A DNA stretch of 64,000 nucleotides, taken from NCBI GenBank assembly GCA_947259485.1, contig CAMYLU010000015.1:54266-118265 (forward strand), given 5' to 3'. The position numbers and the translations under genes were made by a program. The DNA comes from an uncultured Gammaproteobacteria bacterium (GTDB lineage Bacteria; Pseudomonadota; Gammaproteobacteria; GCA-001735895). Each line of letters opens with the position of its first letter. Within the stretch, counting starts at the first letter, position 1. Positions 8,551 through 19,669 of the stretch are shown here, piece after piece. The notes below the pieces were generated by a model. The model worked only from the letters and a program-made list of their open reading frames with translations. It did no database searches and was not told where the DNA came from.

Positions 8551-9010
8551 TTTTAATTGTTTAATTGCTAAATTATATTCCCAACTCACACCAGAGTGAG
8601 CTTCTCGGTTAGGTCATAAATCGATGCTGATTTGAAAGTTCTGGGCGTTAGTTTTCACCATAGCAGACACCTGGACTGGGCCAGGCAAGGTCTGAAAACA
8701 GCTTTTGTAAACCAGCGAATAGATAGCATGTCTCCTGTCTAAGTGCCGTCGGTTGCTTGCGGGCCAAAATAGTCGTTGTTGAAATTTGTGGGCCTGTGTT
8801 GCCTGCTTTAATCATAAAGAAAAATCTCTTAACCGTCATCGCTTTAAGTATCAGTTTTACGCCGAATTAAACGATATCCCGACAAAATCCGGTTTTAATT
8901 TGATACATTTGAATTTTCGAGAAAACAAACCATGTTCTAAAGCCTCTTATACCGGTTAAAATAGTCAACCAGAACCTGTTCGCTGTCACGTTTACGAGGA
9001 CAATACGCCT
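8551..9010. other. Intergenic stretch between divergent genes, no gene seen
   Basis: 460 bp separating the divergently transcribed barrel-protein and DUF3604 genes. Both promoters should lie here. A 63-residue minus-strand frame exists (8648-8839), but it has no ribosome-binding site and no recognisable family, so it is not called. Confidence 0.4.
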
Positions 9011-11254
9011 GTGCCCCACTCTACCTACCTTCCCGAAAAGATGGGTTCAGCCTCGGTTGCACCAAGCGGTAGTTTTGAAGCTGGCTCGTTCCAGGAATTC
9101 ACCCTCACTTATACCGCGGGCTATTTTGGAATCGACGATACCGGGTCACTCAAAATAGTGCATCGTTTTGCGTCGGACATGGGCAAACCCCAGTTTGACA
9201 AACCCGATGCTGCCAATTATGTCACCGCCGAAGCCACTAACGGGGCCGTTTTACATATCGAGTACGACATGAAGCGAAATATCCGTCCCTGGGACAAGAC
9301 CCTTTACATTAAGGTAGTGCGGGGATTTTTGCGCGAGGGTGATCAGATCATTGTGCGTTTCGGTGATCGACGCGAAGGCTCACCCGGCATGCGGATCCAG
9401 ACCTTTTGTGAGAAAACTTTCGAATTCAAGGTGCTGGTCGATGCGATAGCAACCTACAACTATGTTGAACTGCCGCATCAGCCCGAGATCGAGATCGTGC
9501 CTGGCCCACCCGTCCTCTTTAAAGCGATATTACCGACGATGCGGCAGCAACACGACAGTTTCCGGCTTTGCCTCAAGGGCGAAGACCGCTGGGGCAATCC
9601 ATCGAATCTTGGTGACCTGAAGCTGAAGTTACGCGCCAATATGATCGTCGATGGCCTGCCTGATTCGGTCACTTTTGAAGTCGGCAAATTCACACGGGTT
9701 CTCGAAAATCTGAATGTTGCCGAGGCTGGTGATTTGATTATCGAGTTGCTCGACACCGATGACAACCTGCTCGCTAAATCGAATCCCTGTCGATTTTTCG
9801 CCAATGCCGAGTTATTACCTTATTGGGGCGACCTGCATGGCCAGTCGGAGGAAACCATCGGTACCAATTCGGCGCGTGATTTTTACGAGTTTGCGCGCGA
9901 CAAGGCATTCCTCGATATTTGCGTGCACCAGGGAAACGACTTTCAAATTACCAATGAGTTCTGGCAATGGCTTAACGAACTTTCCGCAGAATTTACCGAG
10001 GATGGGCGTTTCATCGTGTTTCCCGGCTGGGAATGGTCGGGTAATACCGGGCTTGGTGGCGACAGGAATGTGCTGCACATGCATGAAGGTCGACCGATAC
10101 ATCGCTCCTCGCATGCACTGGTCGATGATTTATCCGATGTCGAAAGCGACGCGACCTCGGCCGGCGATTTATTCGAGGCATTAAAGGATGAGGATTGCAC
10201 CGTGTTTGCACATATCGGCGGACGCTATGCCGATATCAAGGTAGCCCACGACCAGCGCATCGAAAAGGGCGTCGAAGTTCATTCGGCCTGGGGCACCTTC
10301 GAATGGCTGGTTCACGACGCTTTCGAACAGGGTTACCGCGTCGGTATCCTTTCTAACTCCGATGGACACAAGGGCCGTCCCGGGGCATCTCACCCGGGTT
10401 CTACCAGTTTTGGCGCCTATGGCGGGCTGACCTGCGTGCTGGCGCCCGACTTCACCCGCGCAGGTATCATGCAGGGTTTACGCCAACGACATCACTACGG
10501 TACTACCGGCAGTCGGGTCATACTGGATACCCGGGTCGAATTCACGCAACCGGCTGAACGCTTCTCTGACGATCCGAGGCTGGGTGACGTCAGCTCTGAA
10601 ATGGTGCGCGAGGCGATGATGGGTGACATCCTGCAAACATCGCAGCACAGCGTAAAGTTTCACATTGACGTTCACAGCGCAGCACCCATCGAGCGCATCG
10701 ATATCCGTAACGGGCTCGATACGCTGGAGGTCTATAGACCTTACACCGAGGCCGATCTCGGGCGCCGCATTCGTGTCATCTGGGAAGGCTCCGAGTATCG
10801 CGGCCGCGGTCGCGAAACCATCTGGGATGGTCATGCAAAACTGAACGGTAACGGTTTCGAGTCGGTGACGCCGATCAATCGCTACAACCTGGATCGACGT
10901 TTCCAACAGACCGCTGACGACTGCGTTGAATGGAGTGCGCTGACAACCGGTGGATTTGGTGGCTTTGAAGCCACACTACGGGAACGCGATACAGGCACTT
11001 TGCACATCGATACCGCACTGGTTAAGCAGGAGATCGAGATTAGCGATATCGGACGCGATGAATTAATTTTTGCTAACGGCGGCATCGAGCGTCGAATAAG
11101 GGTGTTTCGATTGCCCGATCATAATCCCCATTGCGCCTTAAAGATCGAACGCGATATCGAACTGGTCACGCAACGCGATAACCCGCTTTATGTCCGGGTA
11201 ACGCATGAAGACGGCCACTACTCCTGGTCCAGCCCGATTTACCTGATTCGTTGA
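9011..11254 (+). CDS. DUF3604 domain-containing protein (PHP-like putative metal-dependent hydrolase)
   Basis: 747 aa. The first ~270 residues are beta-rich, then comes the DUF3604 core: LLPYWGDLHGQSEET (DLHGQ metal-binding motif), VHQGNDFQITNEFW, FIVFPGWEWSG, VFAHIGGRYAD, SNSDGHKGRPG and QRHHYGTTGSRV. The spaced His and Asp residues resemble PHP-type metal phosphoesterases. The start is GTG with GAGGA ten bases upstream. No signal peptide, so probably cytoplasmic. Substrate unknown; the family is common in marine heterotrophs. Confidence 0.85.
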   Translation: MPHSTYLPEKMGSASVAPSGSFEAGSFQEFTLTYTAGYFGIDDTGSLKIVHRFASDMGKPQFDKPDAANYVTAEATNGAVLHIEYDMKRNIRPWDKTLYIKVVRGFLREGDQIIVRFGDRREGSPGMRIQTFCEKTFEFKVLVDAIATYNYVELPHQPEIEIVPGPPVLFKAILPTMRQQHDSFRLCLKGEDRWGNPSNLGDLKLKLRANMIVDGLPDSVTFEVGKFTRVLENLNVAEAGDLIIELLDTDDNLLAKSNPCRFFANAELLPYWGDLHGQSEETIGTNSARDFYEFARDKAFLDICVHQGNDFQITNEFWQWLNELSAEFTEDGRFIVFPGWEWSGNTGLGGDRNVLHMHEGRPIHRSSHALVDDLSDVESDATSAGDLFEALKDEDCTVFAHIGGRYADIKVAHDQRIEKGVEVHSAWGTFEWLVHDAFEQGYRVGILSNSDGHKGRPGASHPGSTSFGAYGGLTCVLAPDFTRAGIMQGLRQRHHYGTTGSRVILDTRVEFTQPAERFSDDPRLGDVSSEMVREAMMGDILQTSQHSVKFHIDVHSAAPIERIDIRNGLDTLEVYRPYTEADLGRRIRVIWEGSEYRGRGRETIWDGHAKLNGNGFESVTPINRYNLDRRFQQTADDCVEWSALTTGGFGGFEATLRERDTGTLHIDTALVKQEIEISDIGRDELIFANGGIERRIRVFRLPDHNPHCALKIERDIELVTQRDNPLYVRVTHEDGHYSWSSPIYLIR

Positions 11255-11503
11255 AGCAGACTGGCTTCATTATCCCGCTCCTGGCCCCGTCACCTGAGTT
11301 GAAATCACCGTTGCGGATGCCGGTCAAGCGTTATAAAACCAGCGCCAGGGGTGAGTCTCCCCGTTGAGCCTGAAGGACGGCATATCCACATTTTCAGGTT
11401 TTTTACAGTGATCAGGCTGTTTGTCGCATTAAATCAGGAGAACCCGTGTTATTGCCGTTATTTGTGCTATTTATAGAAGGTTCCAAACCACTAAATCTAA
11501 TAA

Positions 11504-12217
11504 ATGGCCGAAGTTAACGTTGAATCAGTCGAAATCGATCTGCAGCCTTTAGAGGACTCAACCACTACGAATTTTTCCGATAACGAGCAGATTCCTGTCG
11601 AACATATCAACTTCGAGTTCGAGCAGGTCAACAAGCTGCACGGCGTATATCGACACTTTACTGTATTCAACGACACGCATCTTTACCAGTCGATCAAAAT
11701 CAAGCATCAGCGCAAGTACAAGTTTCGTATCGATCTCGCCTACCTGGATCCGCGGCCCTTTAGAATCCGGGTCAAGGCCTGGAAGTGGTTGTATTTATCC
11801 CTGGCATTACTGGGACTCGATGCCGCATTGATTTTTTCGGGTTGGCTCGATACATTTTCGCTAAGTTTCTTCGGCGCTTTCACGGCGATTACGGTAGTTG
11901 CAATCATGTGCCTGCTGGCATTTTTCTACTATTCGCATGACAAGGTCTTTTTTCGTACCCAGTACGGCAAAATAAGGCTGGTGGAACTCATCAACAAGAA
12001 CCCTGATAACGCCGGTTTTCGCAGTTTTGTCAATAAATTCATCATGCAGATCAAGAAAAGCAAAACCGCCAAGGGATTAAACCAGAATAAATTACTGGCG
12101 CGGGAATTGCGCGAGCTGCGGCGCTTGAAAGACGAAACTATTATTCCGACCGGATCTTACGAAAAAGCCAAGCAATTGATCTTCAAACACAAAGCTTTCA
12201 ACGCCGCCGATCAATAA
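11504..12217 (+). CDS. Hypothetical membrane protein with two transmembrane helices
   Basis: 237 aa. An acidic N-terminal region of about 60 residues leads to a beta-rich part (GVYRHFTVFNDTHLYQSIKI). Then come two membrane helices (WLYLSLALLGLDAALIFSGW and FTAITVVAIMCLLAFFYY) and a basic cytoplasmic C-terminal half with a charged helix (LARELRELRRLKDE). No family recognised. It precedes purB by 88 bp on the same strand but has no obvious functional link to it. The ribosome-binding site is weak. Confidence 0.7.
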   Translation: MAEVNVESVEIDLQPLEDSTTTNFSDNEQIPVEHINFEFEQVNKLHGVYRHFTVFNDTHLYQSIKIKHQRKYKFRIDLAYLDPRPFRIRVKAWKWLYLSLALLGLDAALIFSGWLDTFSLSFFGAFTAITVVAIMCLLAFFYYSHDKVFFRTQYGKIRLVELINKNPDNAGFRSFVNKFIMQIKKSKTAKGLNQNKLLARELRELRRLKDETIIPTGSYEKAKQLIFKHKAFNAADQ

Positions 12218-12266
12218 ACCCCTGAAACGCGCTATTTCAAACCGGTAAGCCATTACCGACGCTTGA

Positions 12267-13673
<1,407 letters not shown>

Positions 13674-13679
13674 TTCACC

Positions 13680-14840
13680 ATGTGGCAACTACAGGATTTT
13701 GACAGCGAAGATTTCATCAGACGCTACTGGCAAAAGCAGCCTTGTGTATTGCGTAACGCATTCTCGAACCTGGGTCAAATGCAGCAACAGTTGGTGAGCC
13801 CAGAGGAACTCGCCGGGCTGGCCTGTGAGGAAGATGTCCATTGTCGCCTGGTGATTGAAAAGGACGGTACCAGCCCCTGGCAGCTGAGCTATGGCCCTTT
13901 TGAAGAGCAGGATTTTCTGCAACTTCCGCAAACGCACTACTCGTTACTGGTATCGGAATGCGAGAAATGGTTTCCAGAATTGACCGATTTGCTCGATCAG
14001 TTCCGCTTTATCCCCGACTGGCGCATCGACGATTTAATGATTAGCTATGCCCCGGTTGATGGATCGGTAGGCCCTCATATCGATGAATACGATGTTTTTC
14101 TATTGCAGACAATGGGATCACGGCGCTGGTTATACTGCGACGCAGCTGGCGAGCAACCTCAATTAATTCCCGACCTGGAACTGGCAATTCTGCAGGAATT
14201 TGAGCCGGATCACGATGTCGTCTTAAATCCCGGTGACATGCTCTACCTGCCGCCTGGAATTGCGCATCATGGTATCGCGCTCGAGCGCTGCATGACCTAT
14301 TCGATCGGGTTTCGGGCACCCACCTCGAGCAGCGTGCTGGAATCCTATGCCGTCGAAACGGAACATCTTGGTATCGGCCTCAAGCGCTATGGTGATACCG
14401 ATCTCGAACTTGATCGACATCACGCAGAAATTACCGACGCCGAAATTGATCGGTTTCGAACCCTTGCTACCGAGTTATTACAACAACCGGTCCAGGTATG
14501 GCAGGATGCCGTCGGAAAAATGCTCTCCGACAGCGCGGTTGTAGCGCCGCAGGGAGACGATCAGCCGGTTTACGTGTCTGACCTGCTATCCTGTGCATGG
14601 CTGCGGCATCCGGAAACCCGCATGTTTTATCATCAATCGCAACAAACCATTTCGTTTTACTATAATGGAAGGGTTAGAGTATTACCGCGCAGCCAGCAAG
14701 TTCTCGATCACCTGCAGCAATTATGCACGAACCGTGAATGGTCGGTCTCACTAATCAGTGAATGCCTCGAAATCGAAACTATGGAGGCCTTGCTGATCGA
14801 GCTTGCAACGAACCATGCGATCATACCGATTAACGATTAA
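13680..14840 (+). CDS. roxA: JmjC-fold 50S ribosomal protein L16 arginine hydroxylase (RoxA/YcfD type)
   Basis: 386 aa cupin/JmjC Fe(II)- and 2-oxoglutarate-dependent oxygenase. The iron-binding HxD is in VGPHIDEYDVFLLQ and the distal His in LYLPPGIAHHG. The GSRRW segment and the C-terminal winged-helix-like domain also fit the YcfD family, which hydroxylates an arginine of ribosomal protein L16. It lies six bases after purB and is probably co-transcribed with it. Confidence 0.92.
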   Translation: MWQLQDFDSEDFIRRYWQKQPCVLRNAFSNLGQMQQQLVSPEELAGLACEEDVHCRLVIEKDGTSPWQLSYGPFEEQDFLQLPQTHYSLLVSECEKWFPELTDLLDQFRFIPDWRIDDLMISYAPVDGSVGPHIDEYDVFLLQTMGSRRWLYCDAAGEQPQLIPDLELAILQEFEPDHDVVLNPGDMLYLPPGIAHHGIALERCMTYSIGFRAPTSSSVLESYAVETEHLGIGLKRYGDTDLELDRHHAEITDAEIDRFRTLATELLQQPVQVWQDAVGKMLSDSAVVAPQGDDQPVYVSDLLSCAWLRHPETRMFYHQSQQTISFYYNGRVRVLPRSQQVLDHLQQLCTNREWSVSLISECLEIETMEALLIELATNHAIIPIND

Positions 14841-14852
14841 ATTCAACGATTT

Positions 14853-15341
14853 ATGAGTGAAACCTCAAGTATATTATTAGAAGGGCGTCAAGACTGCCAG
14901 GAAGCGGCGAAAACTCTTATCCTCGGATCTGTTGGGCGGGTATACATTGTCACCCAGCGACTTGAATCCGAACTCTACAATGACGCGGAGATTTACGATC
15001 ACCTGTCGCACCTGGCCGTCAACAACCGTCATGCCGATATCCGCATCATCACCCATGATACGCGCGTGGCGGCAAACCAGGGCCATTACCTGATTCAACT
15101 GGCACAAAAGTTACCCACGTTTGCGCAGATTCGCGCCACGGTGACCCAGGAACACCGCAACTTCAGGGAAAGCTGGCTGATTGCCGATGACAGCGCCTAC
15201 ATGCGCATTCGTAATCCCGAACGTTTTGAAGGTTACTACGAAATTGACAACAAGCTTGAATGCAGGTCCTACTGCGATGATTTCCTGGACATGTGGGAAG
15301 CCTGTGACCAGGACCAGAACACTCGACGCCTCAATCTCTAA
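14853..15341 (+). CDS. Conserved hypothetical protein, DUF7931-like
   Basis: 162 aa, soluble, no signal peptide. Features include TLILGSVGRVYIVTQRLE, a strand-helix pattern with RIITHDTRVAANQGH, and a C-terminal WLIADDSAYMRIRNP reminiscent of the nuclease/phospholipase D fold without HKD motifs. Similar proteins occur in gammaproteobacteria as stand-alone proteins or next to acetyltransferase domains. Twelve bases after roxA, so probably the third gene of the purB operon. Its stop overlaps the convergent cysteine synthase stop by 3 bases. Function unknown. Confidence 0.7.
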   Translation: MSETSSILLEGRQDCQEAAKTLILGSVGRVYIVTQRLESELYNDAEIYDHLSHLAVNNRHADIRIITHDTRVAANQGHYLIQLAQKLPTFAQIRATVTQEHRNFRESWLIADDSAYMRIRNPERFEGYYEIDNKLECRSYCDDFLDMWEACDQDQNTRRLNL

Positions 15342-16333
15342 ACCGCGTCTTCAGGCAAATCAGGGGATATACCTTTCTCAGCCAGCCACGCACGGTTGAA
15401 CAGGCTTGATCGGTACTTGCCACCACCGTCACAAAGCACGGTCACAACGGTGTGTCCCGGGCCGAGTCTGTGGGCAACTTCAATTGCACCGCTAACATTG
15501 ATCCCTGTACTCGAACCAAAAAACCAGCCCTCTTCGCGCAGCAATCGATAAACCATGCTGACCGCGTCCTGGTCGGATATCTGCAGCGCCCAATCGATCT
15601 CAGCTCCGGCCAGGTTATCCGTGATTCGACTATTACCTATGCCCTCGGTAATGGAGGTGCCGTCGCTCATGGTCGTGTTCCCGGTTGTGATGAAGTTATA
15701 GAGCGCGCTACCGATACAGTCGAGCAGCACCAGCTGGATCTCCCCCCTCTTTCGTTTTAGATACTTTGACACCCCCGCGATGGTGCCGCCGGTGCCGACC
15801 GCGCAGACGAAAGCATCCACCCTGCCCTCGGTCTGTTCCCATATTTCGGGTCCGGTCGACTCGTAATGGGCGAGCCGGTTCGCGGTATTGTCAAACTGGT
15901 TTATCCACACCGCCGAGTCGAGTGACTCGGCGTAACGCTGGGCCTGCTTCTGGTAATTCATATCGTTCGTATAAGGCACAGTCGGGACGACCCGCACTTC
16001 GGCACCCAGCGTTTCCAGGATATCGACTTTTTCCCGCGACTGGTTATCAGGCATGTAGATAACGATGGGGTACCCGCGAGCATTGCAGACATGGGCCAGG
16101 CCGATACCGGTATTGCCGGCCGTGCCTTCGACTATTGTAGTGCCGGGCCGTATTGTGCCAACGCGTTCGGCTTCACGAATCATCCACCAGGCGGCACGAT
16201 CCTTGACCGAACCACCAGGATTCATGAATTCTGCCTTGCCCAGAATCTCGCAACCGGTCACTTCCGAGGCGGCCTGTAAACGAATAAGCGGCGTATTACC
16301 TATCGCTTCGACAAAGCCGTTACGCACACCCAT
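15338..16333 (-). CDS. PLP-dependent cysteine synthase family protein
   Basis: 331 aa, fold type II PLP enzyme. The PLP lysine lies in NPGGSVKDRAAWWMI, the substrate loop is EGTAGNTGIGLA, and the phosphate-binding loop is VGTGGTIAGVSKYL. It should make cysteine from O-acetylserine and sulfide or act as a related beta-replacement enzyme. The insert around LLDCIGSALYNFITTGN differs from classic CysK and resembles the longer eukaryote-like or Cds1-like subgroup. I therefore give no gene symbol. Monocistronic on the minus strand. Confidence 0.85.
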   Translation of the reverse strand: MGVRNGFVEAIGNTPLIRLQAASEVTGCEILGKAEFMNPGGSVKDRAAWWMIREAERVGTIRPGTTIVEGTAGNTGIGLAHVCNARGYPIVIYMPDNQSREKVDILETLGAEVRVVPTVPYTNDMNYQKQAQRYAESLDSAVWINQFDNTANRLAHYESTGPEIWEQTEGRVDAFVCAVGTGGTIAGVSKYLKRKRGEIQLVLLDCIGSALYNFITTGNTTMSDGTSITEGIGNSRITDNLAGAEIDWALQISDQDAVSMVYRLLREEGWFFGSSTGINVSGAIEVAHRLGPGHTVVTVLCDGGGKYRSSLFNRAWLAEKGISPDLPEDAV

Positions 16334-16403
16334 GAGCTATCCCGTTCCTTCACAGTAAAGGCAGCATAACCATTTATGGTTTGCCTGCCCAGTTGCCGTA
16401 CGC

Positions 16404-17435
16404 TTAATACTCGACCGGGGTTGACATGGGTAGTGGCAAGCCGAGCCCCAATAGCACCCGGCGCAGGCGATCAGGATAGTCGGTAATAATGCCATCGACT
16501 CCCATTTCGATAAGTTCACGCATGCGACTGGTTTCATTCACGGTCCAGACGATTACCGACAAACCGAGCTCATGCGCAAGTTGTATGGCATCGCTGTCGA
16601 CCTCCTTGTGATAGGAAGACCAGATGTCACCTCCGGCAGCCTTGATAGCCCGGGCTGCACTTCCCTCGAAATCATCCACGTCCAGCCCGTTTAACCATGG
16701 CGATGGCCCCGGAATGCCGGTTTGCAAATTACTCAACCAGCGCTGGTTGACGGTCAGGTAAGCGGTTGTAACTTCAGGCGCTAAATCCTGGACTTCCTGC
16801 AACGCACGCCAGTCAAAGGATTGCAGCATAACCCGGCCTTCCATTTTGTAAGCGCGCAGCACATCGATAACGGCTCGAGCAAACTTTTTCGGCGGCCATG
16901 TCAGACCCGGTCTTTCGGGATTAATTTTTATCTCGATATTAAATTGCACCGCCTGGTTGCCGGACCTGTCAACCAGGTCAAATACCTCGGCCAATGTCGG
17001 TACCGATGTGCCATCGACGGCTTGCTGCCTGGGATAACGCTGTGCGTACTTGCTACCTGGATTGAGGCGCCCGACATCGTAGGTTTTGACCCTGGCCAAT
17101 GTCATCGAATGAATACTGGCGCTACTTTGCTGCAACCATTCTCCATTGGCGTTTCGTGTAAGCTCCGGCTCGAACCGTGGATTATGTATAACCACGACTT
17201 CTGAATCCCCGGTGAGTGCGAGATCCAGCTCCAGGGTAGTCACACCGATAGCAAGCGCTTTGGCAAATCCGGGAAGGGTATTCTCCGGCATCAATCCGCG
17301 CGTACCCCTGTGGCCTTGCAGGTCAAAACCCTGGGCGACGCTCGCTAATCCTATTAAACCGGTAACGAAACCGCCTTTTACAACTCTTGCCAACCAATTT
17401 CCTTCTCGAATTAACACCATTCGGCCCGGCATCAC
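16404..17435 (-). CDS. Periplasmic glycerophosphodiester phosphodiesterase
   Basis: 343 aa. An N-terminal signal sequence (VVKGGFVTGLIGLASVAQG) is followed directly by the GDPD motif DLQGHRGTRGLMPENTLPGF, with catalytic His-Arg and Glu-Asn. Further family segments are TTLELDLALTGDSEVVVIHN, the metal-binding EIKINPERPG and DGIITDYPDRL. It hydrolyses glycerophosphodiesters to glycerol-3-phosphate and an alcohol. The GTG start overlaps the stop codon of the upstream helicase gene by one base, indicating translational coupling. Confidence 0.92.
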   Translation of the reverse strand: MMPGRMVLIREGNWLARVVKGGFVTGLIGLASVAQGFDLQGHRGTRGLMPENTLPGFAKALAIGVTTLELDLALTGDSEVVVIHNPRFEPELTRNANGEWLQQSSASIHSMTLARVKTYDVGRLNPGSKYAQRYPRQQAVDGTSVPTLAEVFDLVDRSGNQAVQFNIEIKINPERPGLTWPPKKFARAVIDVLRAYKMEGRVMLQSFDWRALQEVQDLAPEVTTAYLTVNQRWLSNLQTGIPGPSPWLNGLDVDDFEGSAARAIKAAGGDIWSSYHKEVDSDAIQLAHELGLSVIVWTVNETSRMRELIEMGVDGIITDYPDRLRRVLLGLGLPLPMSTPVEY

Positions 17436-19378
17436 TAGTTATTGTCTTCAGCCAACTGCGCCGCAAATGCCCTGACCTCGTTCAGGTCCGAACTGCGTCG
17501 CATCGGCGGCAAACTATCCAGCATTCCCTTGCCATAAGATTTCGTGTTGAGGCGGTTATCGCATAGTGCCACGATACCGCGATCACCGACGTCGCGAATC
17601 AGCCGGCCCACGCCCTGGCGCAGACTGATGGTAGCCTCGGGAATCTGTACTTCGAAGAAAGCATTTCCACCCTTCTGATTGACCTGCTGTATTCGTTTCC
17701 GATACACGGGATCGTTGGGAGATTTGAATGGCAGTTTGTCGATAATCACGCAACGCAGTTGGTCACCCTTGACATCGACCCCTTCCCAGAAACTGTTGGT
17801 CCCCAGCAATACTGGATTTTCGATCCTGATGAACTGTTGCAATAATTCGTTACGTTGCAGCTCCCCCTGTACCAGTAGCGGATAGGCGACATGGGATCGC
17901 AGGTAATCTGCGGTCCAGGTTAACATGCGGTAACTGGTAAACAGGATAAAACAGCGCCCCTCGGTGGCATCTATAAGCGCACGACATAACTCGCCGAATA
18001 TCGCTGCGTAACGATCATCGGAGGGATCGGGCAAATGCGTCGGCAGGTACAGCATCGCCTGTTGCGGGTAATCGAAAGGACTGTCAAAACTGACGCTGTC
18101 AAATCCGTCCAGTCCCAGGCGATTGGAGTAAAATTGAAAAGACTTCTGCGAGCTCAGCGTGGCAGAAGTAAAAATCACTGACCTGAACGCAGCCGTATCG
18201 AGTTGCTGGCGAAACTCGGTTGCCACCTCCAGCGGTGATTGCACCAGCCGAAAACTGCGCTCGTTTATTTCATACCAGCTGATCCGGTTATCGGTCGGTT
18301 CAAGAAAACTGGCCAGTTCAAGTTTGAGCGTTTGTAATCGACGATGACACATGGCGAGCTCCTTGCCGCGACTGATCATCGGCTCGAGTTCATCATCGAG
18401 TGCTTCGATCGACTGTCGCATCGCTGTTACTGCCTCACCAATCGCTGGCGCATTCTGGATTCGCTCCCATTCCCCTTTTTGCGAAAATGGGCGCAGGGCC
18501 AGCCTTAAATCAGCGGCTGTTTTGTTCAGGCCATCGCTACGCTTCTTTAGTACTTTTGATTCTGCTGCCTCGGCTACTTCGGCCTCCGTGATATCCCGGC
18601 AAAGGTAATCGATCTGCCGCATCGTGATTTGCTGCCCGTAAAAATTCCCGGCGATATCCGGAAGTTGATGTGCTTCATCGAATATGAGCACATCGGCATC
18701 GGGCAATAACTCACCGAAGCCATCCTCCTTCAGTGCCAGGTCGGAAAAATACAAATGATGATTAATGACCAGTATGTCCGCATCCATTGCTCGTTTGCGT
18801 GCCTTCAATACAAAACATCGATCAATTTCAGGACATTCGCCGCCAAGACAGTTATCCGCGTTCGAAGTCGCGTAATACCAGAGGCTGTCATTTTCGGGGA
18901 TATCGGCGAATTCTCCGATATCGCCACTGTCGCTGAGTTCTGCCCAGGCATCGATTGCACGAAATATCGCGGCCATTTCGCGGCTTTTAAAGCGATCCTC
19001 GGCACGATATTTCTTTAACCGGTGTGGGCAGCAGTAATTACTGCGGCCTTTCAACAGGGCGACCTTCCTGGCGCTAACGATGGCTTTACGGATTAACGGA
19101 ATATCCTTTTGAAACAGCTGATCCTGCAGGTTACGGGTTCCGGTTGAAATCACTACTTTGGCATCGCTTAAAAAAGCAGGCACCAGGTAGGCAAAGGATT
19201 TGCCGATGCCGGTACTGGCTTCAATTATTCGTGACTCGCCGAGTGCGATGGCTTGATCGATAAGCTCGGCCATACCGAGCTGACTCGAGCGTGGTTGAAA
19301 ATCGCTGATAGTTTCACCGATGATGCCACCCTTGCCGAGCACCGATCCCACGTTCAGTTCAGCTGCAAGTTCCCCCAT
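17435..19378 (-). CDS. DinG/YoaA-family ATP-dependent DNA helicase
   Basis: 647 aa superfamily 2 helicase of the XPD/DinG group. Walker A is in EASTGIGKSFAYLVPA, the DEAH box in LIFDEAHQLPD, and motif VI in ISLRQGVGRLIRD. Cysteines in NYCCPHRLKK and NCLGGECPEIDRC form the predicted 4Fe-4S cluster. It fits YoaA, which helps repair damaged replication forks. The start is only 2 bp from a 17-bp partial copy of the terminal repeat of the adjacent inverted-repeat element, so the leader and ribosome-binding region of this gene are element-derived. Confidence 0.9.
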   Translation of the reverse strand: MGELAAELNVGSVLGKGGIIGETISDFQPRSSQLGMAELIDQAIALGESRIIEASTGIGKSFAYLVPAFLSDAKVVISTGTRNLQDQLFQKDIPLIRKAIVSARKVALLKGRSNYCCPHRLKKYRAEDRFKSREMAAIFRAIDAWAELSDSGDIGEFADIPENDSLWYYATSNADNCLGGECPEIDRCFVLKARKRAMDADILVINHHLYFSDLALKEDGFGELLPDADVLIFDEAHQLPDIAGNFYGQQITMRQIDYLCRDITEAEVAEAAESKVLKKRSDGLNKTAADLRLALRPFSQKGEWERIQNAPAIGEAVTAMRQSIEALDDELEPMISRGKELAMCHRRLQTLKLELASFLEPTDNRISWYEINERSFRLVQSPLEVATEFRQQLDTAAFRSVIFTSATLSSQKSFQFYSNRLGLDGFDSVSFDSPFDYPQQAMLYLPTHLPDPSDDRYAAIFGELCRALIDATEGRCFILFTSYRMLTWTADYLRSHVAYPLLVQGELQRNELLQQFIRIENPVLLGTNSFWEGVDVKGDQLRCVIIDKLPFKSPNDPVYRKRIQQVNQKGGNAFFEVQIPEATISLRQGVGRLIRDVGDRGIVALCDNRLNTKSYGKGMLDSLPPMRRSSDLNEVRAFAAQLAEDNN

Positions 19379-19380
19379 AC

Positions 19381-19397
19381 CTAGTGCTCTTTCAACA
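19381..19397. repeat. Partial direct copy of the element end
   Basis: CTAGTGCTCTTTCAACA at 19381-19397 matches CTAGTACTCCTTCAATG at 19398-19414 with four differences. The outermost 16 bases of the left terminal repeat are thus present twice in tandem. This could be a remnant of an earlier insertion or of slippage. Confidence 0.55.
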
Positions 19398-19398
19398 C

Positions 19399-19669
19399 TA
19401 GTACTCCTTCAATGAGATATCTTAGGATGCAGCCAGTCAGGAAGCGGTTAGCTGCTAGGCGTGCGACTGCAGGACTAGCCGAAGCTAGTTCAAAGGAGCA
19501 CAACAACGCAGATAACCGCTTCCTGACCGGCCCGAAGGGAGCGCCCCAAATGGGCCAATGCTGCGTTGCAGTCCTAGTAAAGGGCACATGCCATTCCCTG
19601 CGGACTGCGCCTTGCCTTGGCCCATTTGGGACGCTCTGCATCTTAAGATATCTCATTGAAGGAGTACTA
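19399..19669. mobile_element. MITE-like non-coding element with 34-bp terminal inverted repeats
   Basis: The 34 bases at 19399-19432 are the reverse complement of 19636-19669 with one mismatch. The ends begin TAGTACTCC. Two further inverted repeats lie inside: 19434-19455 with 19508-19529 (22 bp, 2 mismatches), and 19541-19558 with 19615-19632 (18 bp, 1 mismatch). Together they allow a cruciform or cloverleaf fold. No convincing gene lies inside; the frames there are by-products of the palindromes. The flanking TA at each end may be the target duplication. It separates the helicase gene from the TPR lipoprotein gene and supplies the latter's stop codon. Confidence 0.75.

Noticed and set aside
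8648..8839. 63-residue minus-strand frame between the barrel protein and DUF3604 genes
   Set aside because: No ribosome-binding site, no recognisable composition or motif; probably chance.
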